Shown here piece after piece: positions 46,388 to 55,258 of a stretch of DNA of 64,000 nt. Positions within the stretch are counted from its first letter, which is position 1; every line of letters begins with the position of its first letter. Made by a program: the position numbers and the translations under genes. Origin of the DNA: Undibacterium sp. YM2 (GTDB lineage: Bacteria; Pseudomonadota; Gammaproteobacteria; Burkholderiales; Burkholderiaceae_D); contig NZ_AP018441.1 of NCBI RefSeq assembly GCF_009937975.1, positions 4,092,001-4,156,000 of the forward strand, in the 5' to 3' direction. A model generated the notes under the pieces. That model had not been told where the DNA came from. It made no database searches and saw only the letters and a program-made list of their open reading frames with translations.

Positions 46388-46640
46388 GCGACCAAGCCAT
46401 TGAAAAACTGCTGACCAAATGCCAGGCAGCTTCCGTCTGCGCTTCAACGCTTAGAGATTAGTACTAACGGCATTGCGCACGATCAGCGCTTTGTCATTGC
46501 CTGTGGTAGTGAAAATCAGGCTTTTGATCGCAGCATAAGGCTTATGCTACAGCGTGGCGGTTCGACCAAGGTCGATATAGCTAGCAGGTTGCCGTTGAAA
46601 CTGTGATCTCCGATGGGAGAAGACTGGCTTGCAGCGTGAC
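46388..46640 (-). pseudogene. Decayed partial copy of the lysis-region genes
   Basis: The stretch 46388-46530 aligns by eye with 48527-48680 (for example ATTGCGCACGAT occurs in both, at 46472 and 48611). The stretch 46537-46630 aligns with 48885-48977 (CAGCGTGG followed by similar sequence). The two blocks are fused with about 200 bp missing between them. Same orientation as the intact genes, no long frame. It marks an older copy of the 81-residue and holin-like genes. The rest of the 46213-46670 gap holds the terminator and no other gene. Confidence 0.7.
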
Positions 46641-46670
46641 GCAGTTCAGGGGTCAAATCAAGAGACCAGG

Positions 46671-47099
46671 TCAAACTTCCGCGTCCTTACAGGAAAACTC
46701 AATATTTCTTTCCTTTATTTCACCAAGCAGAAAGTTTTGCAATGAGGTAGCCTTGGATTCACAAGTCGGCTTACGCTCACTTTGCAACCAGCAATCAAGT
46801 TGTCCTTTTTTTGTCGAGAGGCAATACAATTGTTCTTCCGTCGCCACGTCCGTCATGAGCAGAGTAATCGTGTTTTTTTCGAATTTGATGGACTTAGTAG
46901 CTGACTTTGTCTTTAATATCTCGGCAAACTCAGCTTGAGACGCGTCATTCATTAGCAAACTATAGTCAAGAGCGGGCCTTTCTTCTTTGACGACGGTATT
47001 ACTTATCACAAAAAATAATACAATGATTAGCGCCAGAAAAACTGGTGTGCCTATAAACCATACCAAAGGCCAGATTACATTACTTTTTATTGAGGTCAT
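46671..47099 (-). CDS. Membrane-anchored protein, candidate immunity partner of putative toxin 1
   Basis: 142 residues from MTSIKSNVIW; one N-terminal membrane helix (PLVWFIGTPVFLALIIVLFF) and a mainly periplasmic domain with four cysteines (LYCLS, LDCWL, PTCES, FSCKD). It overlaps the 3' end of the 424-residue gene by 20 bp, so the two are translationally coupled, as toxin/immunity pairs often are. No family recognised. The open frame extends to 47174 but that part is inside the upstream gene. Confidence 0.6.
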   Translation of the reverse strand: MTSIKSNVIWPLVWFIGTPVFLALIIVLFFVISNTVVKEERPALDYSLLMNDASQAEFAEILKTKSATKSIKFEKNTITLLMTDVATEEQLYCLSTKKGQLDCWLQSERKPTCESKATSLQNFLLGEIKERNIEFSCKDAEV

Positions 47100-48354
47100 A
47101 TGTTTTTTTTGCTCTTTCAAAAGCTTTCTCATCATTGTTTTTAAAAATATACCAGATATTGTTTGGCTTCCCAACCTGATGATTTATATTAGCCATGGTC
47201 TCCGAGGAGAGGATATTTGCTGGTCCGTAATTCATATCTACGTTTTGTCCGACACCCCAAGTCAAAATTCTGATTTTATTGCCGTCACGGACCGGCATAC
47301 GGGTCACAATACCATTTCTCATAACGTGTCCAGGCTGAGTAATATTTACAAGTGAATGATTTTCCGGGTCCAGCGCCTGAACTATATCGTTCCCTCCAGT
47401 CAATCTTTGACGCTTCCCATTTTCAGCCTTTCCTTCCTGACCAGGTGCACCATTGTACAGGAGGCCTTCATTGTAAATATTTGGTATATTGCACCAATCT
47501 TCAATGACGTCACAACTAGCAGGAGAAAGTCCAGAATAATTATGATATGTACTGCCTGCCTTTGATTTATTTCCAAATGCCTGAGCATATTGAACAGCAA
47601 AACTATCTCTCGGCAATGCATTATTTGGAATAGCGACAGGCGTATCTTTCCATAAGTTATTAAAATAAAGAGAATCTTTTCTATCATCCTCTGCCAGATT
47701 TTCCAGAAAACGATCCAGATCTTTTGGTTTTATCATGGGGCCACTGCCGTTCCCTTGACTTACCAAACGATGCTGTTCAGCCAAAAATGCGTTCCTGGCA
47801 TCACGATTTTTTTTGAATTGAGCATCCTTGGATAAATATTCATCCATCTGTGGACGACTAATCTGAACTTCGTGCAAACTGTCAATGTCAGGGCTTTTAA
47901 TCACCTGATTCACCGCCAATTGATGTGGACTACTCATGCCATTCAGATTGGCATATTGAATCAATTCGCCGGCACTTGGTGTATAGCCATACTCTCTTTT
48001 GAACAGTGCCGTCATCGTGTCGCCAGCTTTACTCACGTAACGTCTGTCAAAATCATTACTCTTGTAATCAGTTTTCTCTGTTGGCAAGAAATTCGATTTC
48101 GGAATATCACCCGGATCGGATATCGCGTTCATTGGCTCTGGCAGGCTGGACGGCATTTCTCTGAAGCGAGTCATGTCTTGCTCATAGCCCAAATCCATAT
48201 CTGCTTCACGAGAAAAGTTTTGTATTCCTGGCCCTGGTTCAAGATTATCGCGACCATTTCTTAATGAAGAATAAGCTTCATCAGCATCTTTTCCTGTTAC
48301 ATCAAAGAGAGATGAAAACTCATCGTCATCCAAAATTCTTTTCAGATTAACCAC
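47080..48354 (-). CDS. LysM-like protein of unknown function, putative toxin 1
   Basis: 424 residues from a GTG start behind AAGGAAAA. N terminus MVNLKRIL..LFDVTG resembles that of the protein at 44866-46212. Residues about 100-150 look LysM-like (VSKAGDTMTALFKREYGY...). The C-terminal ~170 residues (from GSTYHNYSGLSP) have no family that I recognise and may be the active domain. No signal peptide. Overlaps the small membrane-anchored gene. Position after the lysis terminator and low GC mark it as an accessory phage gene. Confidence 0.6.
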   Translation of the reverse strand: MVNLKRILDDDEFSSLFDVTGKDADEAYSSLRNGRDNLEPGPGIQNFSREADMDLGYEQDMTRFREMPSSLPEPMNAISDPGDIPKSNFLPTEKTDYKSNDFDRRYVSKAGDTMTALFKREYGYTPSAGELIQYANLNGMSSPHQLAVNQVIKSPDIDSLHEVQISRPQMDEYLSKDAQFKKNRDARNAFLAEQHRLVSQGNGSGPMIKPKDLDRFLENLAEDDRKDSLYFNNLWKDTPVAIPNNALPRDSFAVQYAQAFGNKSKAGSTYHNYSGLSPASCDVIEDWCNIPNIYNEGLLYNGAPGQEGKAENGKRQRLTGGNDIVQALDPENHSLVNITQPGHVMRNGIVTRMPVRDGNKIRILTWGVGQNVDMNYGPANILSSETMANINHQVGKPNNIWYIFKNNDEKAFERAKKTYDLNKK

Positions 48355-48447
48355 TATTTTTTCCTTTTTGAAAATGAAACTGTTATGCAGATACTTACCA
48401 AATCTTTTGCATTAACTATCAGCATTTTTCAATTATTTAGGGAGCTG

Positions 48448-48480
48448 AAAAGAGGATGCCCAAGACAGGTATCCTCTTTT
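48448..48480. terminator. Bidirectional terminator after the lysis genes
   Basis: Stem AAAAGAGGAT / ATCCTCTTTT with a 13-base loop. A/T runs on both sides allow use in either direction; on the minus strand it ends the late/lysis transcript before the putative toxin 1 gene. Confidence 0.8.
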
Positions 48481-48505
48481 TGTCGGTCCTTTATAAATGC
48501 TTTAT

Positions 48506-48751
48506 CTAAGCTGGTTTTTTGGTGGTCGCGACCAGATCATTAAACAATCCACTGATGTAAGGCCAGGCATGTTCAATCTGGGCCTCTAAACTGAGACTAG
48601 TCGCAATGAAATTGCGCACGATCTGGGCTTTGGTATTGCCGGCGGTCATGGGTATCAGGTTTTCTATGTCGAGTATCAATTTTTTGATCTCCTCTTTGTG
48701 TTCGGCCAGAAGGCCGATGATTTGTAATATCGTTGCAGCGATTTGCAGCAT
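48506..48751 (-). CDS. Small phage protein next to holin
   Basis: 81 residues from the ATG at 48751 (AAGGAAAAC box). Amphipathic helical protein (MLQIAATILQIIGLLAEHKEEIKKLILDIENL would be the first helices); it may be a holin accessory or regulator. No family recognised. A decayed copy lies at 46388-46530. Confidence 0.55.
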   Translation of the reverse strand: MLQIAATILQIIGLLAEHKEEIKKLILDIENLIPMTAGNTKAQIVRNFIATSLSLEAQIEHAWPYISGLFNDLVATTKKPA

Positions 48752-48825
48752 GACGTTTTCCTTAAAATTGGCAATTGCGCGTAAGTTGAATGCCGTCGAT
48801 TGATTTGAAATAAGCGCGTGCGTAG

Positions 48826-49248
48826 TCAAGCGCGGAATGTGGTGTCGAGTCCGGCGAGCGGGTTATCACTGTTGATGACTGTGGCATGAGACTGGTGCTG
48901 CAGCGTGGTGGTTGCCACCAACGTTGATACTGCTGGCAAGCTGTCGCTGAAGCTATGATCTTCGATTGGAGCTGGCTGGTTTGTCTTTGCTGGCAGTAAG
49001 CCGGCTCTTTTAGAGGTGATGACAGGGAGCACGACACCAACAAGGCTGATGACGCCAATAGCAAGACCATTGAGCTGCTCAGGCGTAATAGAGAGGTGAA
49101 GGCCAAACGCGTTACCCAATTGAAGTGCTGCCCCCATAGCCGCAGCAAGGGCAGCAATTGAAATGCCACCGCTTTTCCAGAGTTCAACATTACTGACCTC
49201 GCTACCTTTGCGAAATAGATTGATGATGGCGTTGATTTTTTCAAACAT
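48826..49248 (-). CDS. Holin-like protein
   Basis: 140 residues from the ATG at 49248 with a GGGAGG box. Two membrane helices (about 29-55 and 60-82), then a hydrophilic C-terminal tail; this layout is usual for class II holins. It overlaps the endolysin gene by 8 bp, the expected lysis-cassette arrangement. The longer open frame to 49542 lies within the endolysin gene. Confidence 0.7.
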   Translation of the reverse strand: MFEKINAIINLFRKGSEVSNVELWKSGGISIAALAAAMGAALQLGNAFGLHLSITPEQLNGLAIGVISLVGVVLPVITSKRAGLLPAKTNQPAPIEDHSFSDSLPAVSTLVATTTLQHQSHATVINSDNPLAGLDTTFRA

Positions 49249-49723
49249 GATCTGCCTCCCATAAAGCATTGATCGCCAGGCGATTGATCCAGCCTGCACC
49301 AAAATGCGGCCAGTTGGATAACTTGGTATAAAACTGCATGCGATGGGCCAGCAAGCGCCTGGCCAGTTTGTCAGCGTTACACTTGCTGATGGCTGCCAGG
49401 GTGATGGGGCCGATGATGCCATCTTCCGCGACGCCGAGGGCGCGTTGCAGGAGCCTGGCAGCGGTACCTGCGCCGCAATTGATGGCGCAATCAAAAAATT
49501 CAAAGGCCACAGCGAGCGGCAATTGATCAAGATGATTGGCATCCCAAAAGTCTCGCTTGTAAAGCGCTTTGGCTTGCTCTACGGTGAGTGCTGCAATATC
49601 AAGTTTGGGGTAACTGCGCTGACTGATGCCAAACCGCGTCAGCTTGCCGGCATCCAGAGGGTGATTGCTGGTGCCGCCCTCGTTTTTCAGCACCGGGGCA
49701 ATGCAAAGATCAAAGTTGTTCAT
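49241..49723 (-). CDS. Endolysin, GH108 family muramidase
   Basis: 160 residues. N-terminal catalytic domain of glycoside hydrolase family 108 with LKNEGG (catalytic Glu near residue 15) and GKLTRFGISQ, then the C-terminal half (LLQRALGVAEDGIIGPITL) with the predicted peptidoglycan-binding motif of these enzymes. It cleaves the cell wall at lysis. Flanked by two small membrane protein genes, both overlapping it. Confidence 0.92.
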   Translation of the reverse strand: MNNFDLCIAPVLKNEGGTSNHPLDAGKLTRFGISQRSYPKLDIAALTVEQAKALYKRDFWDANHLDQLPLAVAFEFFDCAINCGAGTAARLLQRALGVAEDGIIGPITLAAISKCNADKLARRLLAHRMQFYTKLSNWPHFGAGWINRLAINALWEADHV

Positions 49724-49991
49724 GCTGATGTTCCTTCCACCGTTGTTCTGCTTCCTGTCGTTCTATTTCTGCTGTCTGCAGGCTGACCCAGCGCTGACGC
49801 AGCAGGATCAGTGAAATGGCTATGCCTATGAGCATGGACGCAATCGACAGATAGCCCTGAATTTCGGCTATTGAAGTCAAGGGAGCAATTGCTGTCGTAA
49901 TCGCTGGTACTGCCAGGGCAGTTTTTGGGTTATTGATAACAGCCTCGGCTACCTGACTGGCAGCGGCTTCGGCGTGTTCTGGAATATTCAT
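49710..49991 (-). CDS. Small membrane protein of the lysis cassette
   Basis: 93 residues from the ATG at 49991 with AAGGATC. One strong membrane helix (YLSIASMLIGIAISLILL) followed by a charged coiled-coil-like tail (TAEIERQEAEQRWKEHQ). It could be a second holin/antiholin or an inner-membrane spanin. Overlaps the endolysin start by 14 bp. Confidence 0.65.
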   Translation of the reverse strand: MNIPEHAEAAASQVAEAVINNPKTALAVPAITTAIAPLTSIAEIQGYLSIASMLIGIAISLILLRQRWVSLQTAEIERQEAEQRWKEHQHEQL

Positions 49992-50068
49992 AAATAAGAT
50001 CCTTGCAAATATGAAGAGCGTCATTGAGAAGGGTACCAATGCAACTGGCGCATTCGCGTCTATTGCAT

Positions 50069-51667
50069 TCAAGTGCCGCCTCCTGTTTGCCCTATGGGAT
50101 AGCCGCTGTATCCGCCATCGCGGGGCAAATTAGTCCAGACCGGATTACCGGTATTATTGGCAGCACTGCCAATACCTCCGCCCATGCCGCCACCATCAAA
50201 AATACTACCAATACCTTTGACGAGACCACCAAGCAGGCTTGATCCCAGACCACCGCCCTGATCACTTCCCTGCCCAGATTTAGTCGATGTCTCATTCGTA
50301 GTTTTCGTGCCATTGACTCCCATATATGGCGACAGCAACCCGTTGATCCTGGTAGCCTGGTTCAATGCATAATCATTCTGATTATTGGCGACACCATAGG
50401 CATTGTTGATCAATGAGGTAACCGCGTTAAGTCCATTAAGTTTGTTCTGGCTATTGAGCTGGTTATTAGCGAGCTGCCATGCAGCATTTTGCATATTGGC
50501 TTGCTGGCGATTACCCAGGTTCGCCATGTTGCTTGCCTGCATACCCTGATAATTATTCTGGTTGGCTTGCTGTTGGAAGCCCGCATTGGCCAGATTGGTT
50601 TGCAAGGCAGCGCCAAATAATTGCGACAGCACATTATTCTGCGCCGTGGCATTGAATTGATTATTGTTATTGGCCATCTGCGCATTGCTGAGATTGACCT
50701 GGTTCTTTGCACCTGCATCAAGTCCAGCCACGTTGTACTGCTGACCTGAAAGTCCCATGGCAGCATTCAGTTGATTTTGCCTGTCCTGGGTATATTGCCC
50801 GGATTGTGCGGCAACTGCAGCATCTGTCATGTTTTGCCCGACTTGTGAAAGCGCACGACTCATATTGCGCGCCAGGGAATCTGCTGCTTTTCCCTCTGCG
50901 ATACCCTGACGCGACCCACCATACTGGCCGTTAGCGATAGCGTCACCGCGCAAGGAAGGCAGGATGTCTTCCTTGAACTGTTGCATCGCATCGTTTTGCA
51001 GATTCTGGAATTGTGCCGAACTTTGATTCAGGCCCTTTTGAATCGCGCCAGCGAGATAAGGATTATTCCCAAGGTCGCCATAAATCAAGTCTTGAAAAGC
51101 CCTGCCCAGACCGAGATTATTTTGTCCAGGAGCGTTAATCATGGCCGCCGGGCCTGCTTGCGCCAGGCCAGAAGTTGCCGCCTGATAGCCTTGCGGCATT
51201 TGGCTGAAGGCCGCATTCATTGGCATGGTATAAGCACTTTGTGCTGCTTGCATGCTGACAGGGTCATAAGCATTCTTCATCATCCTGAAAGCCGAATCCC
51301 TCGCTTCACCCATGTCCCAGGCAGAATTGGTGCTAAGATAGTTGTCAGCAGCCTGCCCATATAAACGCAGCCCTTCATTTTGCGGTCTGTCCAGCAAGGC
51401 TTGATAACGCTCAAGCAGGCCTCCACTGGTTTGATAATCTTCGGGTTTGTAAATGGGGTTACCATCTTCATCTGCCCCTGTTGGTACAGCTCCTTTTTTT
51501 AAAACTTTTTCACCCGATCCAAACAAAATGGCAGCGATACGTGGATCAAGCTCTTGTTTGACAACTTGTGTTTGCGAGCCCGAACTACCACCTCCGCCCC
51601 CACCGCCTCCCATGAGGCCACCAACAAAGGCGCTCGCCGCGCCACCTGCTACCGCTGCAAAAGACAT
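50069..51667 (-). CDS. Large Ala/Gln/Asn-rich virion protein
   Basis: 532 residues. Starts with a glycine run (GGGGGGGG) after an Ala-rich helix, a central region rich in Ala, Gln and Asn with helical character, and a Gly-rich tail. This composition is typical of ejection or internal virion proteins of short-tailed phages. No catalytic motif seen. Ends next to the small lysis gene and starts at the stop of the frameshifted gene. Confidence 0.6.
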   Translation of the reverse strand: MSFAAVAGGAASAFVGGLMGGGGGGGGSSGSQTQVVKQELDPRIAAILFGSGEKVLKKGAVPTGADEDGNPIYKPEDYQTSGGLLERYQALLDRPQNEGLRLYGQAADNYLSTNSAWDMGEARDSAFRMMKNAYDPVSMQAAQSAYTMPMNAAFSQMPQGYQAATSGLAQAGPAAMINAPGQNNLGLGRAFQDLIYGDLGNNPYLAGAIQKGLNQSSAQFQNLQNDAMQQFKEDILPSLRGDAIANGQYGGSRQGIAEGKAADSLARNMSRALSQVGQNMTDAAVAAQSGQYTQDRQNQLNAAMGLSGQQYNVAGLDAGAKNQVNLSNAQMANNNNQFNATAQNNVLSQLFGAALQTNLANAGFQQQANQNNYQGMQASNMANLGNRQQANMQNAAWQLANNQLNSQNKLNGLNAVTSLINNAYGVANNQNDYALNQATRINGLLSPYMGVNGTKTTNETSTKSGQGSDQGGGLGSSLLGGLVKGIGSIFDGGGMGGGIGSAANNTGNPVWTNLPRDGGYSGYPIGQTGGGT

Positions 51668-52097
51668 TATGATTCCTCCAATTTTTTCAATTCTTTCATT
51701 GAGATAAGATGCTGCCTGGTCTGAAGCTGATCACTCTCTTCCACCAATTCATCTTCTATCTCTTCAATGACAAGCAAATCCGTTTTGCACACTGTTGTCC
51801 ATGTCGTATCTGCGTGCGCATAGCCCACCCGCTTCATGCCGGCCTTAGTGGGCAAAACGCAATATCCACTTAGGCGTCGCATGCCTGTATCGGTTGACAC
51901 TGAAATATCGCCACAAACAACATTCAAATGATCTGTCTTGTGCGTAGTACCAACCAGCACCGTGCCGGCTGGTATGTGTATGGTTCGCGCATACATACCC
52001 CCGACAAACAATGCTCGGTATTCAGATCAATCTGTGGCCCCTGCCTGAGGCAAGTCTCTAGCCTTGCCAGCGCATCAGGCTTTATCAGTTCTTCCAT
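51667..52097 (-). pseudogene. Phage virion protein interrupted by a frameshift at a C5/G5 run
   Basis: From the ATG at 52097 (AGGA box) the frame reads MEELIKPDALARLETCLRQG and runs to ..NTEHCLSGV, then loses the frame. From 52011 a second frame reads GGMYARTIHIPAGTVLVG and runs to 51667. One extra G in the run at 51998-52002 would join them as NTEHCLSGGMYARTI, about 142 residues in total. The family, small cupin-like proteins of podoviruses, usually shows this H..GGMYAR..IPAG core. Either an assembly homopolymer error or real inactivation. Confidence 0.75.
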
Positions 52098-52100
52098 GAC

Positions 52101-52379
52101 TTATCCTAAAAATACCCAGGTTGAACTTGCGCCTTTGTAGTAATACACGCCAACACCAGATCCAGGATTCCACAAACTACCGTCGGCGTAGCGAATGTCA
52201 CCATCTCTGGGCTTGGCAGGGGCAACTGTGGTTTTGTCTAGGTGGCCCACCGATAATCCAGCAATGGCTGTGGCTATTTTCTGAAGTTCAGACGAAAAAA
52301 AACGCTGCATTTCTGCAGCGTCATCTGGTAATTGCGATGGTGCATAGCCCACCGTGCTTGAATTGCTTGCCCTCACCAT
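52101..52379 (-). CDS. Small phage structural protein
   Basis: 92 residues, ending GVYYYKGASSTWVFLG, a layout seen in many tail-associated phage proteins (helical start, C-terminal beta hairpin). Overlaps the end of the 516-residue gene by 7 bp. No specific function assigned. Confidence 0.6.
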   Translation of the reverse strand: MVRASNSSTVGYAPSQLPDDAAEMQRFFSSELQKIATAIAGLSVGHLDKTTVAPAKPRDGDIRYADGSLWNPGSGVGVYYYKGASSTWVFLG

Positions 52380-53923
52380 GCCCCCATAATATCGACATCC
52401 AGATCGACCGAATCAAGTCGCCATTGAAACGCAGATCCGGACGCGTAGCGATGTGCGATATAGCGACCACTTGCAAACAGATCGACAGCTACGCTAGAGC
52501 CTATCGTATACGTTCCTGTGACCCACACTGGCTCATCATAGGGTGTATTGGCATACCCAACGCTCACCTTGACTGTTTCTCCGGGATTGCCGGCGATACG
52601 GGGACGCACTCCCTTCACCAGTTTAATGCTTTCAGGTGTATCAAATGACAAACCCCGGCGTTCCAGAAACGCAGCAGGCAGGCTGCCATTAAAGGAAGCT
52701 GAGGCATCAAGCATATACAATTTTTGATCATTCGATGCCATGACGACACGCGCGGTGTCAGGTGTGTAATCGGGACCGCTCCAGAATGTCAGATCAGAAT
52801 CCCAGGAATCAGAATCCTGCGCCCAGGTTCCTCCAAGGTCATTCGATACAGCACCGTAGCTGGCATGATTGATATTAGGCAGATCACGGAATGAAACTGT
52901 CTTGTCGATAAAATTGTAAACCATCGCCTTGTCACATACGCTTGATCCTATGGAAGGATAAGCCAGATAAATTTCATTAAGGAATGGGTTCTTGAAGACA
53001 AATACGCTCCCACGGCTATTGACATCAATATTCTGAAAAAAGAATCTGCGTGTCTGCTTGTCCAGCACCGAGTTTGCTGTTTGCCCATCGTGAACAATGA
53101 CGTCAGAGCCAGTAACCACGAAATGCCAGCCATCAAACTCAACTGCACAATTACGGTTGAGCATACCGGACATGCCAAGGATTTTGGAAAACCGGAACAC
53201 AGATTGTCCGCCGACAAAATCCATACGATGGGTGGAATTTTCAGTATAGATGATGAAAGAATCGCGCAAAGGCAAGCCATCAACAACTGGACTATTTGTT
53301 TCTGCCAAATCAACCTCACCCGCATCCTTGGTGGCATCGGCAGCGTCCCAAGTTACTGGAAACGCACCTGGATCAGCCGGATGCGACCATTTCACCAGAA
53401 ATGGTTTATTCGTTCCGGCAACAGTCAGGTTCATTGCAATCAAAAAATTTTTATACGCCCGTAATGATTTGCAATAGGTGTTTGCCGGCCAGTTAGGTAA
53501 ATCAACAAATTTATTTGCCACATTCAAGTCCCAGGACATAGGAATTCTTAATGCATCGCCAACATTTACTATTGGCAGACCTGAAAGCAAAGCATGGGTC
53601 CATTGATTGACCACACCCGCCCTGGGTGTTGCGTGTGTAATGTCCGTATGCGTGACAACACCTCCAGAATAACTCACCGCATGCGATTTGGCCGCACTCA
53701 TATACAACCAGTAGCGGTTACCTGATATCGTCAATGGCAACACGTATTGCGGCACAACAGCGGGAGAATTATAAACTTCACCATGTCCATAGAACTGATA
53801 AGCGTAGCCATCAAGAAAGCGAATATTGCGCACATCTGTCCAGGCATTGACAGGTATTTCATGCTGGGACAAATCCTTATTCACCCCAAATTGTCCGACA
53901 TTTTGTATTTTAACGAGAGCCAT
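52373..53923 (-). CDS. Virion (tail/stabilisation) protein, 516 residues
   Basis: From MALVKIQNVG at 53923 (an ATG at 53929 is also open). Beta-rich protein with repeated strand pairs (DGWHFVVTGSDVIVHDG, KPFLVKWSHPADPG), suggesting a beta-propeller-like tail hub or stabilisation protein, as in P22-like podoviruses. Overlaps the end of the preceding gene by 14 bp. Confidence 0.65.
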   Translation of the reverse strand: MALVKIQNVGQFGVNKDLSQHEIPVNAWTDVRNIRFLDGYAYQFYGHGEVYNSPAVVPQYVLPLTISGNRYWLYMSAAKSHAVSYSGGVVTHTDITHATPRAGVVNQWTHALLSGLPIVNVGDALRIPMSWDLNVANKFVDLPNWPANTYCKSLRAYKNFLIAMNLTVAGTNKPFLVKWSHPADPGAFPVTWDAADATKDAGEVDLAETNSPVVDGLPLRDSFIIYTENSTHRMDFVGGQSVFRFSKILGMSGMLNRNCAVEFDGWHFVVTGSDVIVHDGQTANSVLDKQTRRFFFQNIDVNSRGSVFVFKNPFLNEIYLAYPSIGSSVCDKAMVYNFIDKTVSFRDLPNINHASYGAVSNDLGGTWAQDSDSWDSDLTFWSGPDYTPDTARVVMASNDQKLYMLDASASFNGSLPAAFLERRGLSFDTPESIKLVKGVRPRIAGNPGETVKVSVGYANTPYDEPVWVTGTYTIGSSVAVDLFASGRYIAHRYASGSAFQWRLDSVDLDVDIMGAW

Positions 53924-55250
53924 ATGCACTTAATAATCCATAGCGGTTCTGATTGCCATTGGCCGGCTGCTGTTGTGCGAAACCCTGATTGAGCAATCCC
54001 ATAGGTTGCTGGAAATTGCTCTGCGCTCCCCGGCTTTGCATGCCATAAGGATTTTGCGGATACGGCAGAAATGGGCTCTGAAAATTATTATATTGCTCCC
54101 CGTATATATAGGGATTCGACTGTCCTTGCTGATTTTGCGAATTACCTACTTGCCCTTCGTTACCCCAGTAAGTCTGTGCTCGCGGCTGATTAGGGTTGCC
54201 CCAATTCATGTTCACAGACCTGTTATAGGCATTTGACTGCTGAAACGGCTGTATATATGGAAGCTGTTGCTGTTGTTGCGTCACTGGCACCTGCGGCTGA
54301 TTAGCAGGAGCATCAAACCCAGCCATGCCATATGCCTGGCGCTGATTAAACAACTGCTGCTGGGCATTATTGTATGCGCCATTGTTGTATGTTTTAGTAT
54401 ACGTCTGATGTGTCTCGTCAATTCCACCCAATTGCTGTAATTGCTGGGGTGTCAGTTGAGACATTTGCTGTCTTAGGTATTCTTGTTGAGCCGGGTTCAT
54501 GGATTGCGCTTCAGCAATCCGCCGTTGCATGTCAATCAGAGGATCACTGGAGTACATGCCGGACGATTGAACACTATCGAATGGCTTGGCCGCCATCTGT
54601 TTTTGGCGATTTGCAGCAGCGGTTGCCAATTCGGATTGCATACGCATTGCCGCAAGTTTTTGTTCGTAATCCGGCCTGGCGCTTGCACCAGGCATGCCGA
54701 ATTCACCGGCTTGATAAGGACCACCAACATTTCCAAGCGCCGCCATCCTCGCATTCTGGGCGGCCAGATATTCTGCCGTTGGCATTCCATTCGCTGAACC
54801 AGATTTTGCACTGTTATTGGCTGTGTCTGTCGATGCCGCATCCTTAGCTTGCGTACTTGTGTTTGCTGAAGTTTGAATATTGCCAGAACCTATGCCCTTG
54901 CCGCTCACCATATTCTGTGCTGCAGCAACCTGAAAGGCAGTGCGGGCATTCTCCAGCCCCTTATTTTTTATCTCATTATTCCAATAATCAATCCCCGCCT
55001 GATCACCCACCTTACCAAATGGGGTGTAAAAATCAGCGGCAGTCGTCCCCGTTACATAGTCTGAGCCAGGATCCTGAACATTCCCCACACCGCGTCCAGA
55101 AATAATATTATCACTGGCGGCCTGATAGAAAGCACGCTGCGCTGCGTCAGCACCCTTGGCAGCAATTTCCCGGCTCCAGTAATCGACACCTGCCTGATCT
55201 CCAGCGCGACCAAATTGCTTGTACCAGTCTGCTGCACTTATATCTGCCAT
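53910..55250 (-). CDS. Virion protein with DUF4214-like repeats
   Basis: 446 residues. Two N-terminal repeats of about 55 residues (WYKQFGRAGDQAGVDYW and FYTPFGKVGDQAGIDYW) that resemble the DUF4214 pattern of the host surface protein at 27067-34296. The remainder is Gln/Asn/Pro-rich and low in complexity. Probably a tail or ejection protein. Its start is followed upstream by a 46-residue small gene. Confidence 0.65.
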   Translation of the reverse strand: MADISAADWYKQFGRAGDQAGVDYWSREIAAKGADAAQRAFYQAASDNIISGRGVGNVQDPGSDYVTGTTAADFYTPFGKVGDQAGIDYWNNEIKNKGLENARTAFQVAAAQNMVSGKGIGSGNIQTSANTSTQAKDAASTDTANNSAKSGSANGMPTAEYLAAQNARMAALGNVGGPYQAGEFGMPGASARPDYEQKLAAMRMQSELATAAANRQKQMAAKPFDSVQSSGMYSSDPLIDMQRRIAEAQSMNPAQQEYLRQQMSQLTPQQLQQLGGIDETHQTYTKTYNNGAYNNAQQQLFNQRQAYGMAGFDAPANQPQVPVTQQQQQLPYIQPFQQSNAYNRSVNMNWGNPNQPRAQTYWGNEGQVGNSQNQQGQSNPYIYGEQYNNFQSPFLPYPQNPYGMQSRGAQSNFQQPMGLLNQGFAQQQPANGNQNRYGLLSAYGSR

Positions 55251-55258
55251 GATTTACC

